From assembly GCA_028551475.1 (NCBI GenBank), contig CM052356.1, forward strand, positions 25,943,884 through 26,007,883: 64,000 bases of DNA, read 5' to 3'. Positions 1 to 12,513 of the stretch are shown here, piece by piece. Position 1 is the first letter of the stretch. Each line of letters opens with the position of its first letter. Below the pieces are notes generated by a model. The model was given only the letters and a program-made list of their open reading frames with translations, made no database searches and was not told the DNA's origin. This stretch comes from Casuarina equisetifolia (lineage: Eukaryota > Streptophyta > Magnoliopsida > Fagales > Casuarinaceae). Both the position numbers and the translations under genes were made by a program.

Positions 1-1800
1 TCATGTCAAAAGGCCTAAAAATTGACCAATAATTAGCTAAAAAATTAAAATAAATTTTCTTTATTTAAACTTAATCACAAGCTTTCTCTTCTTTAATGAG
101 AGACTCATGGCCTTTAATAATTTTATTATCTTCCTATGAAGTACGATAATCCAAGAGCAAGACACCAAATCCCATGGAGAAAGTTCCTTAGTAACATCAC
201 TAGCCAATCAGCTACAACACCTACATTAAAAGATGTAAAATACTTTTGAGAAATCGCTGAATCGAGATGCGGAAAACAAATGGACTCAGTCCTTGCGACT
301 GAAGGAAAGACTTCTCTATGGTTGACTCCTCACGGGTTTGCTGTATTCATTCTGCTATGAACCAAGTCTTAGGATGCTATAGCTATCTATATTTCTTTTC
401 TCGAATCGTGTAAACTTACTTGCATTCTATATTATCAAATACTATATTTATTCTCCTTATTCCTACTTTGGTACTTACCCTAACGAAATGGTTGAGGCCT
501 GTAGTATTTTTTAGGTCCATGTGGATTCCAGAGTTATTAGATGAACTTTTTTTTTTGTAAATAACGTTTGCCTGGACACAAATGGGTTATCCCTTAAACT
601 TTTTGAAAATCAATTATTTTGTTTGCCTTTTCAAAACCATCCTTTATTTAACCCCTTTCAATTTGCTTCATCCTTCACAAATCAAAGTCCCATTTAGAAC
701 ATTACATATTTTATGTTATTCCTTCAAAAAGTAACAATAAGTTCATTTATGTTAAAATAATAAGTAAGTTATGTATATATGTTAAAATGATATGTAATTG
801 ATAGATTTCAAAATTCACTTATTTTCTTTTTAGTCACTTGTTTTTTGTGCTATTTTCCTTCTTTATTATTGCTTAATGTGTTGTATGAACAAATGTTATT
901 TAGCCTTTCAACACCAAAAGAAACCAAATTACCATTTGATAAATATTTCCTTGACAATCTTACAAGATATGAAAATTAATGATTTTCACACATAATGTCA
1001 ATTACATTGTTCTCCACTAAAAAACCTCAAACTCTCTTAATCAATTTGTGTTCAAACCCTTCTTGCATGACATGCTATTTAGTCCCAACAAGTATGGCAA
1101 CTCGTCTAACTAAAAAAGACAATCAAATTGTCATTCATTATATATTTCCTTGATATAATTCTTACAATATATGAAAACTTGACAATTTTTACATGTAACG
1201 ACATTCTACACTGAAAAGATTGGAACTACCTCCTAAATCAATTTTCAATTGAGTCCCTTGAGAAAAACATATCACTCATTCACATTAAACATGGAAACTT
1301 GTTTTGCCTTTCACAAGAGGGGCAGCCCTTAAGTTTTTTGAAAACCAAGTATTTTGTATGTCTTTCTAAACCATGCATCTCTCAGGACTGATGAGGACGA
1401 CAATATTTCAAACGTTCCCAATCAGGAGTCCGATGAATGGAATACCCGGGACCAAACTACAATGACATGGATGTTCAGCAAACCTCTAATGCAATCATTT
1501 CCAATATAGTAAAAATGTGGTTATCCATAACGGTCCTTATTGTTACAAATATGTTGAACATTTTCAGTACACATTTTGTAACTAAACCATATATTCAATC
1601 TAGGGAGATACACACTACAACTTCGCTGATAATCATTAAAAGTTACCTATAAATATATTAATTCCTACTACGAAATTTAGTCCTTCTATGAGAAAGCTAA
1701 GAAGGCTTTTTATGTTGCTTGGAATACCATGTACCAATTTGCAAACACTCATTCAAAATAACACTGCTTATTATTCATAGTGGTTCAAAGGATCATATGT
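1..1800. other. AT-rich intergenic DNA, no gene recognised
   Basis: This stretch is AT-rich, with frequent stops in all frames and only one short open frame (1437-1652) that resembles nothing I know. I see no convincing splice-linked exons, tRNA or terminal repeats. It ends where the 3' flank of the truncated vacuolar processing enzyme copy begins at about 1805. Confidence 0.6.
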
Positions 1801-1804
1801 TGTT

Positions 1805-4680
1805 GTTTGTTCAATGTAAGATCACTTAAAGAATGCAATCATGTCGCCTCAAAAGGAAATGGAATGTTGGTTGATAAAACCATAACAAACTTTGTCTTAT
1901 TATTCGCAATCAAAGCATAAAATTGGGTACATAGGAGGCCATTGGTAGAATTTTATTCTTAAAAAAATAAATAAATAAAGACATACTATAGATATGCATA
2001 TGGAATCCCTTTTGCAGACTGCTTCAATGTCCAATTGGAACGCCGTCGCAAGTTGAGTGAATGCTTCAATTACATGCTCCTGAGCAATCCTAGCGTTACA
2101 GATGTTGGCAAAGGCTTGCGTGTTTCATCCCATAATGTGTTACAGGTTCACAATGTGTCTCGAAAGTGCTCACCTATAGGATGATAGATAACATAATTAA
2201 CTCATAATACGGCAACCAGAGAATATCTAAAAGCAGTTTAAGTTTAAATACTTCAAGTTCCAATTCCAAAAACATTTCGGTTTTAGGAGAATTTCTCAAG
2301 CTATTTTTGGACCCAGCATTTTTTTTCTTTTTTGTCTCCTCCTTTTGGGTTAAAACAAATAGAAGTAAAGAGAATGTTCACAGAGGCCAGGGAGAGGCAA
2401 AGAATTGGTAATATTACCAGTGTCTTGAGGCAGTCCCAATCATCAACGACTGGTTGACCGGCAGATCGAACACGGTATCCCACCGCCGGATCCCTCTGGG
2501 TTCCAAATAGGAGCTTCCCAATGAGTTCCACTTCCTCATCTATGCTCTCTCCGAGTGAGATTGCTTCAAGAAACTGCTTCCGAGCTTCAGCTTTCCTAGC
2601 AGAGCCTTCCCGGGGGTTCCTTGTAAATTTCAAGTCAAGATAGAATGCGTGTTCCATTCTTTAAAGAGTTTGGGAGCTAACCTTGTGCCAGAAATGGACA
2701 AGATCAGCATCTCGCTGTTCGACAACGGAATTTACAGGTGGCTCCAGGAACCTGTCATCCTCAAAGAGAACCCCCTAAATAATCATTGTTTGCTCTCCTC
2801 CGTTTTACCTGTGAATTCCAGCAAATCATAAATTATTATTAGCAATTAATAGCAATAGACGGCATCTAGAGAAAATTGGTACGACAGACCCAAAGAACTT
2901 GATTTTTTGCCCTTCTATAATCATCACTTGTTAACTTGAAACGAATTAACGTCCCCACAGCAGTGGAATTTATACTCACCCGTTGATACTGCCGCTCCAA
3001 AGTCTCCGTTGGCAGACCGTTTGCGTCACCGACTACAAACTCGGACAGTTAAAAGTAACAGAAAAACGTATAAATGGAGCATAATAACCGTTCACCTTCA
3101 AAGTCCTTTATTTTATGACATTTTTAGTCTTTCAGAAGCCAGTGTAGGCGCAAAATCCAGTCAGCTAAATAGCTTTGCCCCTTTGGTGGAGAAATATAGC
3201 TGATACTTTTCCGTTCTCCAGTGACATAAGTTTCTTTATACATACTTTCTATTTACCAGTCTTCCAACCAAGCAACACTATACAAGTCACCCAAACAGGT
3301 TTCATATTCTTGGGGAGGCCAGGATGTTCTCCAGGACAGTAAATTCCCCAACTTTCCTCGTTAGGATTTGCTGCTGTTGTGCATAGATATTCCAACCTTC
3401 TGGAAGAAGTCCCTCAAAGATACTTCCAGACTCGCAGGCCTCAAGATAAAATACCTACAAGTTACGGAAAAGTAAGCTAAAAATCAAAATCCCCACCAAG
3501 ATGTGATGTGCCTCAAGTAAATGACGGTTCAACTAGTAACATACCATGTTCTTATAGGTTCCAGAAGCATGCTTCTTCCCCAAGACTTCTATTAGATCTT
3601 TAGCATACAAGAACACGGTAGGCATCCCTAAGAAAAAATTATAATATGGCAAGAGATTGTAAAATTCATCTGTATTGAAATCAATAAGATAAAATCTTGC
3701 TTCATATGATGAAAAACAGTTTCTAATCTGACCAACTGCTTGAACACAAGACTGGTTTTCAGAAGCAGTGGTTATGCAAGTTTTTTTTTTTTTGGGCATC
3801 GGGGCTTCGGATTGGAAGTTTTTCTACCGAATGGATGCTTATCCATATGTATGGTTCGTTTTGTGCCAAGATGATGGCGGACAAGAGAAAATCCATCTTT
3901 ACATTCGTGCCCATGTAAACCTTAACTACTCGAACCACATAAACTAAGTGAAGATTAGTACGAAAGCCACATCAGCTCGGAACCTTCAGAACCTAACAAC
4001 AAAGGAGGACTAAGCTGAAAGACTTGGCTTCTGAAAAACTCAACAAAGCTGCATAATTTTGTCAGAAATATATTTCTTCAATATATACTAACGAAGCAAT
4101 CCCGGACCCCCATGGTCAGTAAAGTATATGAAAATATGATCGTCAGGACCGCTATCCTCAACCTTCCCACTGCCCCCAGTAATTGCACTTCTATTTGCAA
4201 GGATAGCGGCAAAAAAGTTGTTAAGAGTAACGTTTTCCCCGGTACAATCCTGCAGCAAGAAAATCCAACGCATGAGGGGGACAAATACAACTTACAGAAT
4301 CAGCAGAAGGATAAACTTTGAGGAGAGAAATCTAACCTTCGGCACTTCTTTATACTCATCTCCGCCGTCCGGGTGGTTAATGATAACTCCAGGCTTAGGG
4401 TTTTCTACATTGTAAGCAATGTCATCATACATGAAAACAACGTTGTGCTCATCTTTCAACCCACCTTTACTCAAGACTCGATAGGCATGACAAACATCAG
4501 CCTGCGAATATTTCGAACAACAAAAAGTAGGATTAAAGTCTAGAATCACACAAACAACAAGAGTCGACATTTTTGCTGAGTTCTAAACGGTGCATGAATA
4601 ATCAGAATGGGGGAAGAGTCAAGTCTGTTGGAGGTCATTCTTTCATTTCTTGCACTTGACTCCCATGTGAGATGCATCGT
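1805..4680 (-). repeat. Left unit of a tandem VPE duplication
   Basis: This block aligns by eye with 5045-8690. The similarity runs past the coding exons into introns, into the 3' flank (the segment at 1830-1960 resembles 5065-5200) and into intron 1 (4570-4660 resembles 8555-8650). Homology stops before exon 1, so the left copy has no start exon or promoter of the right copy. The two units lie head to tail with only about 0.4 kb between them. Confidence 0.8.
2024..4501 (-). pseudogene. Vacuolar processing enzyme (legumain) pseudogene, lacks exon 1
   Basis: Minus-strand copy of the adjacent VPE gene. Recognisable exons are about 4337-4501, 4093-4249, 3545-3627, 3257-3454, 2980-3032, 2682-2808, 2419-2620 and 2024-2173. 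Exons 2-4 still read cleanly and keep the DHGGPG catalytic-His region, though the following Gly is Arg (LLR instead of LLG). There is no exon 1, so no signal peptide. Exon 5 is 198 nt instead of 200 because of two separate 1-nt losses (in the NIYATT region and in the Pro-rich region). Exon 7 is 77 nt shorter than in the intact copy and runs into an early stop. The exon 8 acceptor region is altered, and the last exon has lost 2 nt after the GMKHA motif. Together these rule out a working protease. A transcript is not excluded. Confidence 0.9.
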
Positions 4681-5044
4681 TACTTACCCTAAGCTTTGTT
4701 AAGAGAGAGAGACTTCACAACTATTTAGTAGCCTCTTTATTCTAAACTTTTATTGTGGACTCACGTGTGTCGCCCAGGGCATAAAGGGCATGATGACTTG
4801 ACGTCATCCTCACCTTCCTCCGGCTTCCTTTCATTACAGTATTTCTGAACAAGTTCCTGGATAATTGTTGGGAGAAAAGAACTTCACTTCTTAGAAGTGA
4901 AAGTAAGCCCCATATTGTAGTCCTTTTCCGCCCCGCCATTCCGATAGGAATGGAGCTTTGTACGGGGAATTTGCTGTCTTTTGAATTTGAATGGGGATTT
5001 GACATGTTGTAATGGTTTCTTCCCTTGGATTAAGGGGACTCTTA

Positions 5045-8000
5045 TTGTTTATTCGCTCATAGAAAGAATGCAGTCTTGTCGCTTCATAGGGAAATGCAAT
5101 GTAGGTTGTTAAAACCATAACAGGATGTGTCTTATTACTCGCAATTAAAGCATGAAATTGAGTACATGGTGGCACGTTGGTGGCGCTTGTTTTATTATTG
5201 AAAATAAGGTCAAGCTATAGATATGCATATGTAGATCATGCTTCGCCCAGCACCGAATCCCTTTTGCAGACTGCTTTAATGTGCAATTGGAACGCCGCCA
5301 CAAGCTTGAGTGAACACCCCAGTTATTTGCTCCTGAGTAATCCCGGCATTACAAATGTTGGCAAAGGCTCGTGCGTGTTTCATCCCATACTGAGTGAGGG
5401 GTTCACATTGCGTCTCGAAAGTGTTTACCTGTACAGATGACAGATAACATCAACAACTCATAAATCTGGCAGCCAGAGAATATCTAATAGTAGTTTAAGT
5501 TAAAATTCTTCAAGTCTCCAAGTCCAAAGAATTTTTTCCTTTCCAGAGAAATCTTGTGGTTTAGACGTAATCAAATTGATTAATTTATTCAAAATTATTT
5601 CAAAACTCATAATCTACACATTTTTATATCAATTTATTTTTTATTGACCAATACCCAAACAGTTCTCGTGTTTTTTTTTTCTTTCTTTCATGGAGTTCAA
5701 CAAACTGACAGTTCTGCCAAAAAAAAAATTAAAGAAAAACAGCCTTTATCTGACAAGGTGAATCTCCGAATTCAGAGAGTGGCAGACCACTCCTTTTACC
5801 ACCGGAGACAATTTTCTTTTTTCTTTTTTAATTAACTTTTTTATTTGTTTAATTTAATTTTTCTCATTTTGGGGAGTAAAATCTAAGGCTTGATTAAAGA
5901 ACAAGGACAACCAGGATTTATACAAAGTTAGGTGATATATTCAAAGTTAAGGGCAGGCTGAAAATTGATAAATATTACCAGTGTCTTAAGGCAGTCCCAA
6001 TCATCAACAACTGGTTGACCAGCAGGTCGAACACGGTTGAGCACCTCTGGGCCTTTCTGGAGTCCAAACAAGAGCTTTCCGGTAAGTTTCACTTTCTCAT
6101 CTATGCGCTTTCTGAGTGAGATTGCTTCAAGGTACTGATTCCGAGCTTCAGCTTTCCTAGGAGAGCCTTCCGGGGCGTTGAGGAACTACAAAGGAATTCA
6201 GATAGAGAAGGCTGAGTCCTTATATTTACAGCTAGAGCATGAAAATTTCAAGTGAAGAAAGTAATGCATGTTCCATGCATAAAAGAGTTTGGGAACAAAC
6301 CTTGTGCCAGAAATGGACAAGATCAGCATCTCGCTGCTCGACACCAGAATTTACAGGTGGCTCCGAGAACCTATCATCCTCAAAAGTGTCGGTGTCATTT
6401 GCACCCATATACTGGACAAGAGTGCTGTTGGAAAAAGCAATATCACCATACTGCATGACATGAGAACCTTCTGTGTAATTTTTGTTTATCGTCCTCTGTT
6501 TGACCTGTGAATTCCAGCAAATCATGAAGTGTTATCAGCAACTAATAGCTATAGACGGCATCTTGGTATTTTTGGTATGACAGACCCATAAACTACATTT
6601 CTTGCCCCTTCATAATCATTACTTTTGGTACGACAGACCCATAAAACTTCATTCCATGCCCTTCTACAATCATCACTTAGTAACTTGAAAGGAGTTAACC
6701 TCCCCACAACAATGGAGTTTGTTCTCACCCGTTCATACTGCTGCTCCAAGGTCTCCGTCCGCAGATCATGTGCGTCGCTGGTTACAAACTCAAACGGTTA
6801 AAACTAGCACAAAAAAGTATAAATGGAGAAGAATCAACTGTATACTTTGCAAGTTTTTTTATAGCGAAGAGAATTAGTCCTAAACGGAAGTGATCAGATC
6901 AAAAGCTGCAACTAGAAAATTGAAGTGGCCACGATGTAATGGATACGATTGACCAATTTAAGTGTTGTTTTAGATTTCAGCTAATAACCTTTCGCCATCA
7001 AGTTCTTTATTTTATGACATTTTTCAGTTTTTCAGAAGCTAGTGCAGGCTCAAAATCCAATCAACTAGGTAACTTTCCACCACTTCAGAGAAACATAGCG
7101 GAGACTTGCCACTTACCAGTCTTCTAACCAAGCAACGCTATACAAGTCACCCAAACAGGTATCGTATTCTGGGGGAGGGCTAGGAACTTTTCCAGGACAA
7201 TAAGTTCCCCAACTGCTCTCGTTAGGATTTGATGCTGTTGTTGCATATATATTCCAACTTTCTGGAAGAAGACCGTCAAAGATACTTCCAGACTCGCAGG
7301 CTTCAAGATAAAATACCTACAGGTTGCGGAAAAGTAAGCTAAAAACCAAAATCCCCACCAAGATGTGATGTGCCTCAAGTAAATGACGGTTCAACTAGTA
7401 ACATACCATGCTCTTATAGGTTCCAGAAGCATGCTTCTTCCCCAAGACTTCTATTAAATCTTTAGCATACAAGAACTCGGTAGGCATCCCTGACAAAAGG
7501 TTATAATATGGACAATAGATTGTAAAATTTATCTGTAATGAAATCAACAATAGTCCGAAAAACATTTACAACCTGATTGGTCAAATATCTATTTAGAAAT
7601 ATGAAATATCACTTCATATGATGAAGAGCAGTTTCCAATCTGATCAACTGCTTACACAAAACTCTTTTTCAGAAGCAGTGGCTATGCATATATTTGGGGA
7701 AGGGTGGGATTGGGAGTTTTTCTGCTGACGAGATGCTTCTCCGTATGTAATTCCACCAAAAATTCCTAGGGCTTGCACATCAGCGTATAATCCGTTTTGT
7801 GCGAAGATGATGGCGGACAAAGGAAAATATGCGTTCTTTCACCATAGCTGTTCTATCTCGGACACTAAACAGTACCCATGTAAAACCTTAACCACTCGAA
7901 CCACACAAACTATGCCTTAGCCACCCAAATCACATAACTAATTGATAAAGCCTTGAAAACTAGAGGGAAAACCACATTAGCTCAAAAACTTCTAAACCTA

Positions 8001-8690
8001 ACAAAGGAGAACCGAAGCATTTGATGAACTTTTGAAAAACTCAACAAAAGTAAAGAATTTTATCAAAAACGTATTTCTTTGAGAGATACTGACCAAGCAA
8101 CCCGGGACCCCCATGATCAGTATAGTATATAAAAATATGATCGTCAGGACCGCTATCCACAACCTTGCCACTGCCCCCGGTAAGAGCACTTCTATTTGCA
8201 AGGATAGCGGCAAAAAGGTTGTTAACAGTAACATTTCCCCCGGTATAATCCTGCAGCAAGAAAATCCAACGCATGAGAGGGACAAATACGACTTGCAGAA
8301 TCAGCAGTAGATAAACTATGAGGAGAGAGTCTAACCTTCGGCACTCCTTTATACACATCTCCACCGTCCGGGCGGTTAACGATAACTCCAGGCCTAGGGT
8401 TCAGTTCATCGTTAGCAATGTCATCATACATGAAAACAACGATGTTTTCATCTTTCAGGCCACCTTTACTCAATATTTGATAGGCATGACAAACATCAGC
8501 CTGCGAAAATTAAAGCCTCAATCTAACCATAGAATCAGAAACACAAAGCAGAGTCAAGATTTCTTGCTGAGTTCTAAACGGTGCATGAACAATCAGAAAG
8601 GGCGAGGACTCAAGTCAGTTGGGGAACATTCTTTCATGTCTTGTAGTTGAAACCTACGTAAGTTGGCTTGTCACTTACCCTATGCTTTCA
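5045..8690 (-). repeat. Right unit of the tandem VPE duplication
   Basis: Partner of 1805-4680. It holds exons 2-9 and the 3' flank of the intact VPE gene. Exon 1 and the promoter lie just outside the shared block. Confidence 0.8.
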
Positions 8691-9035
8691 CGTACATGCG
8701 ATACGTAAAAGCTCTCGAGGATATGACAATAGTATACATGCATAAATAGCCTTGCAACCCTAATAGAAACTTACTCTGCTACTCCTGCCAAGTTGCCATC
8801 ATGTGTTCTTGAATATAAAGTCAATTACCTGATGCCTATAGTTCCGGTAACCGTTAGAGCCAGCAATCAGAACCGCCCATCTGGTCCCCGTTACCTCTTC
8901 ATCATCTGCAACCTGAACTCCTCCGCCAAAGAATGCGGAAGCTGCTGAGGGAAACCGGCCATTGAGAGTACCCGCGGAGGCCAAACCGTAGAGGCCAAGG
9001 AGGAGGAAGACAACAAAGGATGTTATGTGAGACAT
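5276..9035 (-). CDS. VPE: Vacuolar processing enzyme (legumain-type asparaginyl endopeptidase, C13)
   Basis: Nine minus-strand exons: 8829-9035, 8336-8500, 8094-8250, 7407-7489, 7117-7316, 6729-6777, 6301-6504, 5979-6185 and 5276-5428. All have GT-AG junctions and matching phases, giving 1425 nt or 474 residues, normal for the family. The protein starts with a hydrophobic signal peptide (about residues 1-21), then the [14 protein letters not shown] core start. The catalytic His is at about residue 170 in DHGGPG and the catalytic Cys at about 211 in EACESGS. The C-terminal part carries GSHVMQYGD and the DDWDCLKTL prodomain motif. Plant legumains enter the secretory pathway and cut after Asn/Asp in the vacuole, maturing storage proteins and acting in cell death. 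Subtype (seed or vegetative) cannot be set from the sequence alone. A damaged copy lies directly downstream. Confidence 0.93.
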
Positions 9036-9071
9036 TGCAAGGCGCTGTGGTATCTCACTGGTTGTAGATGC

Positions 9072-9078
9072 TTAAATA
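9072..9078 (-). promoter_or_regulatory. Possible TATA element of the VPE gene
   Basis: On the minus strand the sequence reads TATTTAA 37-43 nt upstream of the VPE start codon. If used it would leave a very short leader, so the true start site may depend on another element. This is a weak motif call. Confidence 0.3.
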
Positions 9079-9289
9079 GAGAGAGATAGGTCTACGGTTA
9101 GAAGCAATGCTCCCATTTTTTTGACTTGGGGTGGACGCCGCGAGCTCCATGATTGATACACGCCATCCTTGATCAGCTTTGGTTCTAATGTGATGGAGGA
9201 GTGATAACATGAGGGAAGCCGAACATCCTCACTGCCTTGCAACCTTCGGACAACATAGTTGCTCCTTGCCGTGACCACCGATCCATCCT

Positions 9290-10030
9290 CTACAATGTAA
9301 AAGTGCTATTGAACTTCGTAGACAAAGAAAATTCAATTCAATTCAATCCAAAAGTTAGTGTAGAGAATAAATTCACATTTTAATGTTATTTAAGAAGAAT
9401 TACATTATTTTGTACATATTTTCATGTTTTAATTATACCCAAAGGATTCAACTGGAATGAAAATTATACTCTACATGACTCTAATTCAGTTATGAGCAGA
9501 TTCTGTTTGAGATCTCTGTTCGAGATCTCTTAGTTTTAGGTTCAATATCTGAGATGGTGTAAGTGAATACGTGAGTTAAAAAAAAATTATTGAAAGAATG
9601 CATTTTTTTCTATGCGTAAAACCTTCGTCTACAATTATGACAGTAAATCCTGTTCATGGATGGTTCACAGGGGTCCTCCGTGGTTTCCTTGTTGAAGTTA
9701 CGGCTTTCGCTGAAGTTCACGAACGTAAAACAAAGGATGATATTTGATTTTGTATAATACGAAGGGAGTTTCCACTACTGAGGCCCACCATTGTTATCAT
9801 TAGTTTCTTTAAATATTTTCATTGAATTACAGGGATTATCTTACGAATAAGACTTGTATGGCATCTGTTGCATTTAATGTGGATAAGAGAAGGGTTGAAT
9901 ATCGACTCGTAAACAAATGTCTTATGGCTGTCCTCACACGACAACTATTGATTTAACCAATGATAATTACTCATTCTTGTTATAATTGAACTCACTTTAA
10001 ATCAACTCTGTAAAAAACCTGTCTAAGCCT
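9290..10030. other. Intergenic DNA, no gene seen
   Basis: AT-rich DNA upstream of the VPE gene with no ORF of note and no recognisable exons. Its right part (about 9950 onward) has weak similarity in layout to the 487-bp insertion at 29255, ending in the short tandem repeat at 10040. Confidence 0.5.
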
Positions 10031-10039
10031 TACTAAAAT

Positions 10040-10180
10040 CTCTCTCATGAATTCTCTCATCAACTAGAATCCATGAGAGGGATTCTCTCATTAATTAGAA
10101 TCCGTCTCATGGATTCTTTAATTAATTAGAATTTATGAGAAAAATTATCTCATTAACTAGAATCCATGAGAAGGATTCTC
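10040..10180. repeat. Degenerate short tandem repeat with internal palindromes
   Basis: About four imperfect copies of a roughly 30-35 bp unit built on TCTCAT(C/T)AA(C/T)TAGAATCCATGAGA. Each unit is partly self-complementary (CTCTCATG against CATGAGAG). A single copy of the same motif occurs in the insertion at 29445-29475. The array abuts the left edge of the large duplicated unit at about 10190. Confidence 0.7.
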
Positions 10181-10794
10181 TAAAAAATAAATAAATAAGT
10201 AAAAATGAAAGTTTCTTTTAAGAAATATTATAGGTGGTCATTTTGGTAGGTCTTTATAACATATCATGTTACTATCCTGTAATCGGTAATTTTATGGAGT
10301 GGTTCTCTTCTCCCTCCCTTTCCCTTATTTCTTCATTGAGTACCTACTCACTTTGATTGTAGAAACCATTCTGTTTATAAGATATTAGGTCTAGACAACC
10401 TGTTAAGTTTTAAGAAGATATGATTATGAATAAATAGATTTCAATCTTGCAGAAGTGATTGTTGCTTTGGTGAAAATCTGCTACCATGAAAAGAATCATC
10501 TAGCATTGATTGGCTTTTTAGAATCGTGATTGAGCATTAGGTAGAGATAGCTTACTAAAAATTTATGTTGTTAACATCTTTGGGCCTTGTTTACATTACA
10601 CAAAGAGGGGAATTCCTCGAAGTAACTCATCATCTCTGTTCATTGGATCTTAAAATTATTTGTAATTTCTACACATCTATCATTCGATTCTAGGAAAGAG
10701 GACTCCTGATATTCTTTCAGTTGTTCTCTTTTAGTTTCTCCCAGTGGGTACCCATCTGCAGTTGGGATATTCATAATGATTGTGGAAGTTTCAG

Positions 10795-11867
10795 GTGGAT
10801 GCAGTTTAGGCTTGTGGAGGCCAGATGACGGCTAATGGTAGACGATCTCGTACTGGTGGTGGCATATTATGGAGCATCATCAAAGTACGAGAACCAAAAG
10901 CATACAAAGAGATAATGAAATAGGCAAAGGAGTTTAAGGTGTGTAACTGAACTACATTTATTTTTCACTTGACTTAAACTGCCATGCTTTAGTCATACAT
11001 CTAGTAAGACTTTAGTTTCAGTGTTATATTCATGTTTTCTTGCACCTCTAAGCTGTATTTGGTTATAAACATGAGTCTTAGAAAGGCTTTCTCATATGGC
11101 CTGCGACCATTGTTGGAGTGATGAGAGATTGTTTCCATATGTGAAGCAAATTCCTTAACCCCACTGAGCATAACTGAAAAGGTTAATAATAAAGATCTAA
11201 AAGGCACAATGTTTTTTAAGCTTAAACTACCAGGTGGTCCAGAGCTCCTGGTATAAGGAACTTTTATTTGTAAATTGAAGCACCTTTTCCACTTCAATCG
11301 TGCTTTTCCATCAACACCAATCCCAACCCAACCCACCCACCCCACCAAATAAAAAAAACAGAAAGGATAAAAGGATATCAATATTGGCCCATTTCAAACT
11401 GCTAAATAGAAGAATATTTGTAGTGAACTGAACTTTATCAACTCTACCTCAGCACATTCTTTTCCATTTTTTACTTATATTCTAAATAATTTGGTAATAT
11501 CTTCTTTTTGCATTAGCAGAATTACATCATTCATTAGCTGAAATTAAGGTATTACTACACCATTCATTATAATATTTTTAAGGTTGATTTTTTGTTTTTC
11601 ATTATGTAGAAGCAATTCAAGCGACCAAATACTAGGCAAGTAAAAGAGCAAAATAATGATGGTGGTTCAACTGGAAGTGCTCGTGCATCTATAGATTAGA
11701 CATCAGTCAGTTCCACAATTGGCTCCCAACTGATACCCCCCAAGCAGAATCAACTTGAGCAGCCAAATACTAATATTAAACGAGTATCCGTTCATGATCG
11801 GTTACGGATACCTGTCTCATATGATGATGACCTTCTTGGAGAAGATACAAAGGATGTAGTGGCTTGA
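10795..11867 (+). pseudogene. PHAX-like gene fragment, 3' exons only
   Basis: Two exon-like blocks, 10795-10938 and 11610-11867, match exons 3 and 4 of the PHAX-like locus at 20647-24159. They include GGGILWSIIKVREPKAYKEI of the snRNA-export RNA-binding domain. No 5' exons precede them; the block begins inside the intron at the duplication edge. Three in-frame stops are visible at 10807-10809, 10921-10923 and 11697-11699. In this copy the exon 3 acceptor AG and two CGA codons are still intact, whereas they are lost in the other copy. Confidence 0.85.
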
Positions 11868-12513
11868 TTTTTGGATCGCAGAGAAACTATATAGCCTAGT
11901 GTTGGCTTCGTTTGGTGATGAGGTGCTTGATTTTTGTCCAATAGGAACAAGATGCGTAATGCGTTTGGGCGGGAATGGAGGTATACCTTGGAGGCAATCC
12001 TTAGTACAGAGAATTTCTCTTGAGTCTTTATGCTAGCGGATTTTGTTAGAAAAGAAAATTTGCAGTAAAATCTAAGAGTAAAATATGCTCTCTATATCCT
12101 ATCACCGGTTTTCTGGTATATTCATGACTCCCATCCACTTCTGATTCCTATTTTAATTGCCAAATCTTATGAAAGTTGTATCGAGAACTTATTGGATTAG
12201 AAATTGAAGAAAGAATCTTGAATCTAAATCAATCTTTCAATATTTGAATTGCTTGCCCATCAAGCCTTCTTGATTGTTGGTTTTTCTTATGTTATTCAGT
12301 TATTTCTTAGTACTCAATCGACAAGCGGATGCTTTTCCACTCAAAACTTGTTTTTGACAAACGGTTGCACAAACTGGTGGCTTTCAAATCTTAAAGAAGT
12401 ACAAAATTTAAAAACTAAACCGCGGAAGGTCATTCCAGGGACTAGAAAAGCCAGACTTTGTTCTATTTTCAAGACAATGCCTAGAATAATTCTATGAAGA
12501 AAAGGCTCCACTC

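Noticed and set aside
1385..1435. Hammerhead-ribozyme-like CTGATGA core with flanking GGACT/AGTCC complement
   Set aside because: The CTGATGA is at 1388-1394 and a 5-bp stem can be drawn, but the required GAAA core strand is missing and no stable stem II can be formed. A chance match is more likely.
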